Source of the DNA: Coprinus comatus
Taxonomy: Eukaryota; Basidiomycota; Agaricomycetes; Agaricales; Agaricaceae
Direction: 5' to 3'
NCBI GenBank assembly: GCA_034638255.1
Contig: JAWPGT010000101.1
Location: 1 to 64,000, forward strand
DNA length: 64,000 bases
Shown here: positions 11,093 to 22,309 of the stretch, in pieces
Position numbering within the stretch: position 1 is the first letter of the stretch
Layout of the letters: each line of letters starts with the position of its first letter
Program-made: the position numbers and the translations under genes
The notes under the pieces: model-generated
Databases searched by the model: none
Told to the model about the DNA's origin: nothing
What the model saw: the letters and a program-made list of their open reading frames with translations, nothing else

Positions 11093-12232
11093 ATGACCCC
11101 TTCTAATCCACACTCAAACACTACATCAACCAGTAGCACACGCTACGATTTTCACTCATTGACCCCTGCTTCCATTCCCGGTTCAGACAACTCTGGTGGT
11201 GATATCTATGGCCTTCAACACGTTAATCCAGATTCATTTGCCCAAAGTTCTCGGATGGGAGAGAAGGACATTCGACCGGACTTGAAAGCACGCACGATGG
11301 CTTGTTGGGAGAAGCTCTTTCAAAGAGCACATATCGACTCATTTGGAAGTATTATGAGCGCTAGGTATACCCACTTCCAATTATGCAAAACATTTTTTGG
11401 AGTTAATATGTATTATTCAGCGGAAGAGTCTTACAGTATATTATTGTACTCTCGATCTACGTCATGTCCTTTGGCATGCCATTTTGGCACTTCCATCTCC
11501 AAAGGCATCGTCGTGGTAGTCCTATATGTATCCACGGACAATGGAGAAGAATGGTTAAAAGTTTAAACTCTTCATGGATCACGTACTATCCCATGGCATT
11601 GGGTACCATACCGTACGTTCCGCAGTTTATTGTGTTAAATTAGTGAAACACTTACCAACCATAATGTTTAGAGTTATATTCCCTATGATTGGGGTGATTG
11701 ACATTCCAAAGTGTTCATGGGCATTCCTCTTCGCATTTATGGGACTTGTGAATGGTATCATGGCGTCAGGGATCAGCCTCTCATATAGTAAACGTATTGA
11801 ACTATTCGAGGGTGAAGAGATGAAAAATCAATGGATTGAGGTGCGTATCGTGAATTGAGTTCCAACATTCAACAAATGATCGTTAATAAAACTTCTACTA
11901 GGCCTCTCGATTGACTTCTTTTTCTTCTTTCAAGTTCTGGGCTATGATCTCACTCCCAACAATGTGGTTTTTCAAGTGAGTACTACAAGCCTCCACATAC
12001 ACATTTTCTTTACGTTCAGTGTTTGAATAATGGTTTTTAATTATCTAGCTCTTTTGTACCTATACTCGTTTCTATTAGTCTTGCGATCTGGGATCAAGGC
12101 TTCAACTCTACAATCTTTCTATGCAATTCTTATCACCAATCCGTTTTCAAGGTTATTACTCTCTTATTTTTCCATGCAGGTGTCATTCATTCTATTTTTT
12201 GTATGGTTATTTTCTCTTCTTTTCATTACTAA
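11093..12232 (+). CDS. Membrane-protein family copy B (intact, about 296 aa)
   Basis: Five exons (11093-11364, 11421-11612, 11672-11840, 11902-11975, 12049-12232) sum to 891 nt and stay open to TAA. Intron phases are 2,2,0,2. Residues 1-90 are a soluble Ser/Thr-rich region ending in a conserved DLKA...CWEKL segment. Hydrophobic segments follow: about 97-117 (VLSIYVMSFGMPFWHFHLQ), 142-165, 168-190 (IPKCSW then AFLFAFMGLVNGIM), 218-250 (FWAMISLPTMWFF and on into the last exon) and 268-295. A charged stretch (RIELFEGEEMKNQW) lies before the fourth. It is probably an integral membrane protein with about five spans. I do not recognise the family and assign no function. Sequence and splice sites match copies C, D and E closely. 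Confidence 0.7.
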
Positions 12233-14379
12233 CCAGTTGTAAATTTTAATTGTGCTGTTTTCAAAGTTTGTTTGACTCCAATGCCTTCCATCCTGCTACA
12301 TATTATTTTCGTCAGTAAACCGGGAATCGATTTTGATGCCAATTCACCTCGACTTTCACTTGTGACTTTTGTCTTCAAGTCCGCAGCATGTGAGCGCAAC
12401 AGGTAATATGGTATTTCTTTGACCATAAGGTCTCCCTAGAGTGCCGGCCCAGTCTTGTACCTTTGAGAAGGGAATCGAACCCCCTCTGCCCTAAACGCAG
12501 GTTTCTTGGCCACACGTAGAGCTCGCTCTAAGGCCCCTTTCGGGATGACGTCCACAGCAGGGTGTTGGCGATGATCTACGTTGAAATCCACCATCTCGAG
12601 AAGCTCGGAGAATGGTTGAGGTGGAAATTGAGTGAAGAGAAAACAAACGTCTTACAACAATATATATAAAAAAAAAACACGAGTACAGCTGCGTCCGTCA
12701 GCTGTCAGAGCTTCGAGTCCGAAACTACTGTTGAAGGGTTCGAGGAGGGAACGTTGTGAGTGGTGAGCGAAAGTTTGAGAAGGTTTGAATAAGAAGTGAG
12801 CGATTTTCGAGTAAGTTTCGAGAGTGGTTATAAGCAGAAAAGTGGGGGTAAAATTCACTGTCTTTCTACTACATCGTCCGTAGTATTTATACTAGAGAGT
12901 AGGATAACGAGGAAGGGCTTCGAAGCCCGTGTTTATGGCACAAAACTAGAAATGTTCATTAAGCAGTATGCGTGTTCATAGATTAAAGTTTCGGACATGT
13001 GGAAAATTGAATAAAGAAAATGTTTTTAGCTAGGAAAAGAGCAGTTGAATGCTCAGGAACAGACGTGGTGTTGAACCACCAAAGCGCAGAGCGCCGAAAA
13101 GAAATGAAAGGGAATAGAAACAATAGAATAAGAAAGGAAAAGAAAAAGAATGAAACGGACCTCGTGTCCTTTATTACTGCTAAGCTGTCCAAACTGAAAT
13201 GTAGACCCTGTCTCCTGAGTTTCGAGCGCGCTGTTCCTGGTGAAGTTTTTCTGAAAGGAATGAACCGTTGGCCTATGTGGAGCATCCGATGTTGTGGTGA
13301 CGGCCGAGTTGTTGAGTCAGGGTCCAGCGTGATCGGAAATGGAAATTGTAGTCGGGGCCGGAATGTGCGTTGCGTGAGGTTCGAACTGGAGACTAGGGGA
13401 GGGAAAAGACTTGGGAAATGGTAATTTCTCAAGTACCCGATCGTCTGTCTCCACATGAGGCCGTTGGGCCATGGTGGTGTTGGAAGAGTTGAGCCACTGC
13501 TGACATGTCAGTGACAACTCTGGTGAAAATACATATACGTGTCCATGATATGGGAATAATGATGAGGAAGTGACCAACGGTAAGAGACGTTGGAATAGGC
13601 TATTAATGTGAGGGTTTCGGTAGAGTATCGACCCCCATGAGCAAGAAGCGCCTGGGGGATGGTGGTGGGAAGAGATCAAGGTGCGTGTACATGAGTACTC
13701 CTCACAAGGAATTGCGTCTGGTTCACAGCACCAGACAGGAAGCCACCAGTCAACCATAAGTGTCTATTTTTATGTCTTCCACGTACAGCGGGGTTGGGTG
13801 AGTTTTTAAGAGACTGCGATACAGGTACAGGGCGATCTTTCGACTGAGCAAACCCCAGGTAAACCTCCCATCAGCTTTAAGAGTTTGTCTATATCCGGAG
13901 GGGAAATTTGGGTCCGGAAGAGCCAGTCACACTGAGATAGTTGCCCTACATTGATGAATAGATACTAGGTGAGAGGGTGAAAAGGGTGATGTAACTATTG
14001 TTTAAGAGCTTATTAATGGTAGATACTAAAGTCTCCATCTCTTACTCCAAGTCCATACTGTAATTCACTTAATCCACTTCACCTGGATTTCCCAGTGAGA
14101 CTGCCCAAACTTTCTTCACTTCTTGTTTGGTAAAAATGATGGTCGCGGCTGTACCGCTTGAGCACTGAGCTCCGGTACTCCAGGCTGAGGAGTAATAATA
14201 GAACAAGATCTCGCCATGATGTGAGATTCCTATTTTCATGCACTGACCCGCAATCGAGATTCCAAGTGTTGAGTATAAATACTCTGAGGATTTCATTTTC
14301 TTGCCCAGTCGTAGTATCCCACCCTCACCATTTAACCTCGAGTTAAGGGTGCGTAAAGCTTCCCGACCTCCAGGCCAAC
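12233..14379. other. Intergenic, no confident gene
   Basis: About 2.1 kb between copies B and C. The section from 12.5 to 13.8 kb is somewhat richer in G+C and has overlapping ORFs on both strands (up to about 157 codons) without recognisable motifs or sensible exon structure. It might be an old mobile-element remnant. A tRNA-like stretch lies at its left end (separate entry). Confidence 0.4.
12450..12530 (-). ncRNA. tRNA-like sequence (pseudo-tRNA), low confidence
   Basis: On the minus strand there is a perfect Pol III B box, GGTTCGATTCC, within a T-arm-like hairpin. Upstream are a CTGC/GCAG stem with a seven-base loop and a TGGCCAAG stretch resembling an A box. The acceptor stem is imperfect (CTTAGAG against CTCAAAG) and the D-loop lacks its GG, so a functional tRNA is unlikely. 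A decayed tRNA gene or a tRNA-derived repeat would fit. Confidence 0.3.
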
Positions 14380-15488
14380 ATGGTCTCCACATTCGCCAAT
14401 GACAACGAAAGCATGGCATCCCCTATGGCACGTGACCCTGACTTAATGTCATTGGACGCAACAACACTCCACATAAATGTTATTGATGCCCCAGATCTGG
14501 CTCACAGTGCTCACAGTGAACTCAAATCAATATGCAAGAAGTCTCCAGAAGACTTGAAAGCGTGTACGATTACCAGATGGGAAGATCTGCAAGGCATATA
14601 TTTTGATTCAAGTATGATTGCGGGTGCTGCGTATGTCCTGCTTCCATTATACCGAAGATTTTTGTAGTCAATACGTATATTCAGCAGGAGAGTCTTGCAA
14701 TATACCATTGTATTCTCTATCTATATCATGTCCTTTGGTGTTCCATTTGCACACTTCTACCTCCAAAGGCATCGTCATGGCAGCTGCATCCAGGGACAAT
14801 GGGGAAAAACAACAAAACGCTTGATCTCTTTTTGGAATACATATTATCTCATGACATTAGGCACCATACCGTACGTCCACATTATCCGGTGTTTGGGTTC
14901 GAAATGCTCACTGACATGGTTCAATCTTATAGAATTATATTTCCTATGATAGGAGTGGTTGAAATTCCAAAGTGCTCATGGAAATTCGTCCTGACCTTGA
15001 TGGGACTCGCGAACGCTATTATTGCCTACGGGATTAGCATATTATACAGTAAAAGTACTGAGTTATTTGAGAGCGAAGATATGAAAGATGAATGGATTAA
15101 AGTGTGTATCGGTTGGATCTCAAGCTCAAGTGTCCCATTTAATATTAAAAGGCTTATACGCTCTACTAGGCCTCTCAATTAGGTTCATTTGCATCATTGC
15201 AGTTCTGGGCCATTATCTCACTCCCAACGATGTGGTTTCTCAAGTGAGTAGTACTAGCCTCCGCACGACCTCATTTATTTGAACAATGGTTTTCACTTAT
15301 GCAGTTCATTCATACCGATCCTCATCTCCATTAGCCTTGCAGTCTGGGATCAAAGCATAGACTGCACTGCGTCTCTGTGTAACTCTCACCACCAATCCGC
15401 TTTCAAGATCATCACCCTTCTCCTTTTCCATATAGGCATTATTCATGCTATCTTTTCTATTTTTGTGCTCTCTTCTTTTCATTACTAA
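14380..15488 (+). CDS. Membrane-protein family copy C (intact, about 287 aa)
   Basis: Exons 14380-14630, 14685-14870, 14933-15101, 15170-15243 and 15305-15488 sum to 864 nt, open to TAA. Exons 3, 4 and 5 have exactly the lengths of copy B (169, 74, 184), and phases are again 2,2,0,2. The N-terminal 83 residues are soluble and poorly conserved except for ICKKSPEDLKACT. The membrane part has SIYIMSFGVPFAHFYLQRHR, IFPMIGVVEIPKCSW, FWAIISLPTMWFLN and a final hydrophobic helix ending SSFHY. It lies in the same orientation as B and 2.1 kb downstream of it, consistent with tandem duplication. Function unknown. Confidence 0.7.
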
Positions 15489-16211
15489 CTGATCTTATCT
15501 CCCTGTTGTGATTTAAATCCTGTTGTCTTTGGAGTTTTCTGTTTCGGTGCTTTCAACTATCCTGCTGTCGCTTCATCAATTTATCCAATATTCATCTTTG
15601 ACGTGATTGTAATGATACTCGTAGTAGCAAACAAAGAGTTCGTTCTCGTTGGGTTACAGATAAAAGTTGTTTCAGAGCTTGAAGCTTGAAGTTTGGTAGT
15701 AAGATGATTGGCGTATGATGTCATCTCAGTGATTGGCGCACCATCAATTACTAATTAGTCAAACCCGCCACCTTGAACATTCTCAAAACATTCTTCCTAC
15801 TTACCAAGAGACAAACGCGAATAATGTTTATGTATTATAAGGAGATTCCTCGCATACATCGAGTGCCAGCGACATATGTAAAGAGTATGGATTGCACCGC
15901 CTTTTGGCTGTACTACTTATTGCTATTTATATCATGCTACAATAGCATTATGGTGATTCTGACAGAAGGAATAAACAGTGACACGAAAGGATCAGATGAG
16001 TATTTGTCTAGTGAATAAGGTGGCTCTGTGTACTCGGTTGATAAAACTTGCAATTACGGTCAAGAACATTGATTTATTATAACACGACTAATGAGCCTAC
16101 AAGATGACTCGGTAAAACGTTAGCAAGAAAGAAAGTATTTACAAATCAACTTGTGAAACAACAGATAATAAAGCACGGTTGTAAGACTAGCTTTACAACT
16201 TGTAAAGGGAG
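15489..16211. other. Intergenic between convergent copies C and D
   Basis: Only short ORFs are visible, with no recognisable motif. This 0.7 kb should hold both 3' UTRs. Confidence 0.5.
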
Positions 16212-17326
16212 TCAATAATTAAAAGAAGAGAGCATAACAATACAGAAGATGGTATGAATAATACCTGCTTGGAAAAAGAAAAGGGTGATAGCCTTGAAAA
16301 AAAATCGATGATGGGAATTGCACAAAGAGACCGTAACATTTGGATCCATGTGTTGATCCCAGATTGTAAGAATAACGAAACTGAGCATCGGTATAAACGA
16401 ACTAGATGATTTAAAATTGATATGTTGAAATAAACTGAATAAATGACCGCGGTAACAACTCACTTAAAGAACCACATCGTCGGGAGTGATATCATCGCCC
16501 AGAACTTCAACGATGAAAGTTTGGTAAGTTGGGATGCCTATAAGGGGTATATGTGTTAATATGTAAGAAATTCTCGAACATATTAAATAAAACGTACTCT
16601 GATCCACTCATTTTTCATTTCTTCACTCTTGAATAGCTTGATACGTTTGCTATATAACAGATTGATTCCGGAGGCCATAATACCATTCAACAGTCCTAGG
16701 TAGGCGAAGAGAGATGTCCATGAGCACTTTGGAATTTCAAGCACACCCAGCATAGGAAATATAATTCTAGAATGTTATAACACATTAGCAAGCATCTCAG
16801 ACTCAACATCGGATACTGCGGACGTACGGTAGGATGCCCAATGTCATGTAGTAATAAGTGTTCCAAGAAGAGTTCAAACTTCTAACCGTGTGTTTCCATT
16901 GCCCGTGGGTACGCACAAGACTGCCGTGATGGTACCTTTGGAGGTAGAAGTGCGCGAACGGCACACCAACGGACATGACATAGATAGAGAGTACAGTCAT
17001 AGATTGCAAGCATTTCACACTGAATGCAATTGTGCATGTTAACTACGAAAAATCTGTTATAATTCAGGTACGACATACCTAATGCTCATGATTGTGCTTC
17101 CACAGGGACTAGCAAAGTGTATTCCACATCGAATCTTCTCCCAGCAATCTTTCGAGTTTTGTTTCTTGCATGCGATGCTGCTTTCTTGAGTACATTGATC
17201 TACACCTGGGTCATCGATATCTTCCATGTGAGACGTGGTGTCCAATGAGGTTGATAAGTCAAGGCCACACGCCCTGGCATCGGAGGCACTTTTGGAAGTA
17301 GTATCATTGGAGAATGTGGAAATCAT
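16212..17326 (-). CDS. Membrane-protein family copy D (intact, about 290 aa)
   Basis: Exons in transcript order: 17079-17326, 16828-17019, 16598-16766, 16464-16537, 16212-16401. They sum to 873 nt, with an open frame to TGA and the same phases as B and C. The last exon is 6 nt longer than in B and C. Diagnostic segments are SIYVMSVGVPFAHFYLQRYH, IFPMLGVLEIPKCSW, FWAMISLPTMWFF and a last helix ending MLSSFNY. It points towards copy C (tail to tail), so the cluster has duplicated with at least one inversion. Family unknown, probably integral membrane. Confidence 0.7.
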
Positions 17327-17957
17327 GTTGAGGTTGGGACTTGGTCGGTCACTTGGAACACCCAGTCAGCCTGTACTAGATCACTCTGGTGCGGGGTTGG
17401 GTAGATTGGAGATCTGCAATTTGCATATTCCTCAAGGATTTTGTACGGATGTCGGTGATGGAGGAAGCACATAGAATTATATTTTTAGTTCATTTCTCAC
17501 ACCTCGTTTACACATCATTTCAGAACAGACATAATAAGTCCAAATATGATCAATAAACTCTTATGCTTGTCCTGTACCCATTCAATCCAACTTTAAGGCA
17601 GCAAAAGAATACAATCATCCCTTCAAATTATTACACTGCAATTATCCATGCAAATTGAACATAATTAGGATGTGGAGAAAAAAATTCATTTGAGATATAT
17701 ACATTATAAGTAATTGATTAAGTAAGTAATACAAACCCTGCGGATGGTTTCATTGTGAAAGTTGGAGATGCAAGCAATCTGAACAGTCTGAAACAAGATT
17801 ACTGGCACTCTTCCCTTTTTTGGACCGCGGGAAGTAGAAAATCAAAATAATCCAGCGCGTATTATTGAATCCGAACAGAGCCTTATGTTATTATGTTATG
17901 TCATATATCAAACCAATTTGTTTGCCCCGATCATCTACGCTGGGGTGTTGCTTACTA
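17327..17957. other. Intergenic, no gene seen
   Basis: Upstream region of copy D and flank of the MITE. It is AT-rich with no supported ORF. Confidence 0.45.
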
Positions 17958-18565
17958 CAGTCGAATCGCTAATAATGCATAGCGTCGGGAAGGGGTCTGC
18001 GCCCATGCATTATCAACATCATGCAATATGGGATGTATTACTTAATATGGTAAATAATTCACATGTCTACTCCAACCACCTACGCAACACACTTAGCTTT
18101 CCTCAAATGCCCTCGAAACTTTCTCAGATTCCGGACAAGGTCCATGGATAGCTCCTGAGGCTCATATCTGAGTGATACACCACTTGATCTCAAGATATTC
18201 CAGGATGATCATCAATGTGACTTAGTAAGCGAACTCTTTCAGGCAGTGGTGTAGGGTCAGATTCTTGCGATTGATAGGCTTGATTGGTTTTGCTGAGGAT
18301 TAATTTTTGCATAGCTACTAAGAATAAGTAATATTATGCAACGTTGGAGCATTTTGGGATTTTTAGAAGGTTTTTGACACGTTCTAGCGCTTTCCCATAC
18401 TACAAACTATGAATCTGATATTGCATATCTTACCAAAAGGGTTATGCATTATTCGATATGCAAGTTTTGGCCAATTCCCCCCTTTCCCGAGTTGGTTAAG
18501 GCCCAAAGTCCATGCATTATCAACATTATGCAATAAGCGGTTATGCATTATAAGCGATTCGACTG
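17958..18565. mobile_element. MITE: 608-bp non-autonomous DNA transposon with TA duplication
   Basis: The left end CAGTCGAATCGCTAATAATG and the inverted right end CAGTCGAATCGCTTATAATG begin about 27-bp terminal inverted repeats with only one or two differences. Both ends are flanked by TA, the duplication typical of Tc1/mariner-pogo-Fot1 elements. Inside are several inverted copies of ATGCATTATCAACAT-type sequence and no transposase ORF. It is probably mobilised in trans. Confidence 0.65.
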
Positions 18566-18726
18566 TATAATGCACCGCGTCACAGCCTTAGAAGTGGAAG
18601 GAGAGGGAAGTGTACACATGGTATATAAATGGAACAACGATATCAATCAAGAATTCCATTAACCGAAAAACCTACTCAACCAACACCTTTTACGTCAAAC
18701 TTCCTAAACCCACAACATCCATTTAT

Positions 18727-21700
18727 TCAATCCTTCTTCTCCGCTTCTTCTCCCTCCTCTTTCTCCTCGTCCTCGTCCTCATCCTCTTCATCGTCCTCCT
18801 CCTCCTCATCTTCCTCATCCTCATCATTATCATCATTATCATCCTCATCAACTCCTTCACCTCCCTCTTTAACTTTTTTCTCCTTCTCACAAGCCTCATT
18901 CCAACCTTCTTCAAATAATTCAGGATGGATAGAAGGATCAGCTATTCCATTAGCTATTTTCGCACGTTTCTTCAAAACTAATTCGCTTTTCCACGTTTGT
19001 ACCGTTTCCGCAGTTTTGCTATTTTTAGTCATAACAACATCATCAGCAAGTCAAAGTCACGACAGATGATGGAAAGAAGTGGAAAGATGGAACAATTGGA
19101 ATGGTCGTTATAATAAGGAGGAAAATGAAAATGAAGAAGGTGTGTGTTTTTGGTTATTTATTTATTGATGCCCGAAAAAAAAGAGGAATGACGACTAACC
19201 TAGGACAATAAGTTCTAGCAAATAAAGCAGCTTCAGGTGCTCTACCAGTTTTGATTAATAAATCAACACATTTTTCAGGTTCTCCAAGTTGTAAAAGTGC
19301 TGCGAAAGCTAAATTGTTTTGACCCTTCCCGACTATATAAATAAATAAATAATAAAATGATGAGTTGGGTTTTTTTTGTTTGTTTGTTAGTAAAGTAAAG
19401 TGAAAAAGGAGATGCAAAAGTGAAACAAGAAAAACAAAAACAAAAAAGAAGAGGGAACGAAACGAAACGAAAACAAACGAAAAGAAAAGGAAAGGAAAGG
19501 AAAATTAAAGAAAAAGAGAAATTAAAGAAAAAATAAAAACAAATAAAAACAAAAAATCGAACGTACTAGCTTTCTCAACAACATCCTCAACACCCTTCCT
19601 ATCTCCCAAACTAAGCACCAACAACAACAAACTACCCAAATCCCCACCCAACTCAAAACATTCCCTAGCCAAATCAAATCTCCAAACTCCCAAAGCTTTA
19701 TCTCCTAAACTCTTATACTTAACTTCTGCTTCTGCTTCCGATAAAGATGAAGATGAAGGATCTGTCGTTGATGGGAATGATGTTTTGAGTATTTGATATG
19801 CGGAATCTAAATCATCTAAGGAAAGTGCTAAATCGAATTTATGATCTGGATCTGTCGTTATTTGAAGTGCTAGTTCTTTAAGATCTGTTTTTTTTTATGT
19901 GAGTTCGAGGTCGGTGTTAGAGTTGAAAACAAAAACAAAAACAAAAAACAGAGAGAAAAAAAGAAGAAAGAAGAAAAGAACGTACCACGTCCTTCCAAAA
20001 ATCTAGCAACCCTATTAACCTCATTCTTCGGAATACTTTCAAACAATTCATTAGCAGCTTCCATATCACCTCTCAACACCGCAGTTTGATATTCTACAAC
20101 AACCAAAGAAAGATTATAACCATAGATTTTGAGATCCTTATCGGCTAGGTAAACTCGACTGTGTGATGGGATGTAACCTAAAAGGTAGAGGCGACTGTTC
20201 AAAAAAAAAGAAGGGGGTTGGTTGGTTGGTTTTTTTTATTAAATAAGAGAAGTGACGGACCTGTCAAAGGGACTAATTGTATATGAAGATGTACCAATGA
20301 AATATGAAAGTCGGTTCGAAGTCGTATATATGAAACAATCGCCTATCCATTTCCCAGTTTGTACACTGAGAAAAATAATACCGATTAGTTAAGAATGAAT
20401 ATATATGAATATGTATTTCACGTTTCTTACCTATCATTGATCTCAGCTACAACTTCGAAAGCTTCTTCAACACCTTCATCTGTAATTTCCACACCTAAAT
20501 CAACTTTATCTTGATACGCATCTCTATCAAATCTAAGAACGTAGAACGAATCATCAGAAATGATCGCTACTAATGTCCCTGTAGTCGACCACAAAATCTA
20601 AAATTAAACCGACAAAGGACACGCGCGCGTGTGAGTTAAATTTAGAATTAACAGCAAGAAGGAAAGAAAAAAAAGAGACGAACATTCTTAGCATCAACAT
20701 CAATCCTTCTAACAATTTCACCAGATTCCCAATCCCAAAACAAAACATATCCAGGACCTCTAACACCCAACACCGGACCAGTATAAACACCATCCATAGC
20801 AAAAGCACCAGAACCTTTCATACCATTCCCACCTCTCTCTTTAAAATTCTTATACACCTTCAACTTTGTTTTACTTTCCAAAACAGCATAAGTATTTGAA
20901 TCTGGTGCCCAAGCGAATGAAATTCCATTTCCGAAAGATTTGTTTCGCCATGCTAAAGCTGTGTAAATTATATATTCACCATCACCTACTACTGTTACGA
21001 ATCGACCATTGGGAGAATGGAGAAGGGAGGTAGCGAAGATTTCGGTTGAACCAATGTCTTTGACTGGTAATGGAATATGAGAACCATCTGGTGATGAGAG
21101 GGATGTTGAAGGAAGAGTTTGGAGGTTGCCGGAAAGGACCTCATGGTTGTGTGTGTAAATGAGTTTTCCAGTTGGATCCATACTAAATGTTGGTTCATCT
21201 CGTCCGAGCTAATGGATTTGATGAGTGTTTCTTTTGGTTTTATTAGAAATAGAGGGGCTTACTTTGATTATGACAACACCTTCATCGAAACCTACGGCAA
21301 CTTCATTGGTGTCTTTACGAAGAGAAATACACCAAGCACGTTCTAATGCATAACTGAGAGTATTCTCGATTCTATAGGTCCCACTATTCCAAATCTTGAC
21401 AGTACCATCTTCACTTCCAGAAATGATGATAGGAAGGTTAGGATGAAAAATGGCAAATGAAACGTTATTGGTATGTCCTTCCATAGTTTGAACACAACTC
21501 TTTGAAAGATAATCCCAGACTTTGACAGTTTTGTCATCGCCAGTGGTTACCAAGTAAGGTTTATCAGCTCCAGGATAGAAATCGACGTAATTGACGCCCT
21601 TGTCGTGTACTTCCATTGTGAAATTTGCGATTGGAGAACCGATTGACCACATTTTTACTGTACGATCGAGACATGCTGAGATGAATGTGTTTGGATCTTT

Positions 21701-22255
21701 AGGGTTGAATGCGATATTCATGATGTAATGCGTATGTCCTTCATAAGTCTAGGCGAGAGAGAGAAGATTAGATAAATAAAACCCCTAAAAATATGATAAA
21801 TACCTGAATGTTACGCCACTGTTTCTCCCAGTCCCAAGCCTTGATAGTCATATCATCACTACCGGTGAGAACGATAGGGGCGGTAGGATGAACTGTAAGG
21901 CAACGGATGTAATCTGGATGAGCTTCGAATGCGGTGACCTTTTCGTGGGTGTTGTAATTGAATACTCTGAGCTGGTAGTCGTCTGAGCCAGCAACAAACC
22001 AGTTCTTGCGAGCAATGAATTTGACACAGCGTACAGGAACCTCTGCAACTTCAAAGGTCTTTATGACTGCGCCAGTGTCGATGTTGTATATGTTGACGGT
22101 GCCGTTGTAGAGGCCAGCGAGGAGCCATGGTTCTGTGGGATGAAAGTCCACGCCCTTTACTCTGTCTGAGCGCGCAAACAGTTTTCTCTGGAGTATTTTA
22201 TTAAGTAAATAAAGCGAATATGTTGTGATGCATTTACCGTAACATCGAAGAGCAT
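18727..22255 (-). CDS. SEC27: Coatomer subunit beta' (COPI vesicle coat)
   Basis: About ten exons can be joined: 22238-22255, 21804-22187, 21263-21748, 20684-21208, 20431-20597, 20261-20365, 19986-20193, 19567-19884, 19200-19332 and 18727-19018. The start [20 protein letters not shown] is the family start, with an 18-nt first coding exon. WD40 repeats follow ([35 protein letters not shown]), then the coatomer WD-associated region ([34 protein letters not shown]) and the alpha-solenoid ([28 protein letters not shown]). The C-terminus is a very acidic Glu/Asp tail of about 45 residues. The protein belongs to the B-subcomplex of COPI, which coats Golgi-to-ER retrograde vesicles. No damage seen. 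Late introns are long and pyrimidine-rich in the sense strand. Confidence 0.93.
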
Positions 22256-22309
22256 TGCAAAGAGACGTGGATTGGGATCACGTGCACTCCTTTTCTCTTA
22301 CCACCACAC
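22256..22309. promoter_or_regulatory. 54-bp gap between the divergent SEC27 and chitin synthase start codons
   Basis: The start codons at 22255 (minus) and 22310 (plus) are both supported by family N-termini. Only 54 bp separate them, so the promoters must be shared or lie within the opposite gene. The gap contains CACGTGCAC, which includes an E-box-like CACGTG. Confidence 0.6.

Noticed and set aside
13020..13757. Overlapping ORFs on both strands (134-157 codons)
   Set aside because: No start, splice or domain support, with similar ORF lengths on both strands, as expected for a locally stop-poor region.
18610..18910. Simple TCC/TCA repeat tract considered as a CRISPR-like or regulatory array
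   Set aside because: No regular repeat-spacer structure. It encodes the acidic coatomer tail, and the window is eukaryotic.
18629..19069. Ser-rich 146-codon + ORF
   Set aside because: Antisense of the acidic Glu/Asp tail of SEC27. The TCC/TCT/TCA repeats create it.
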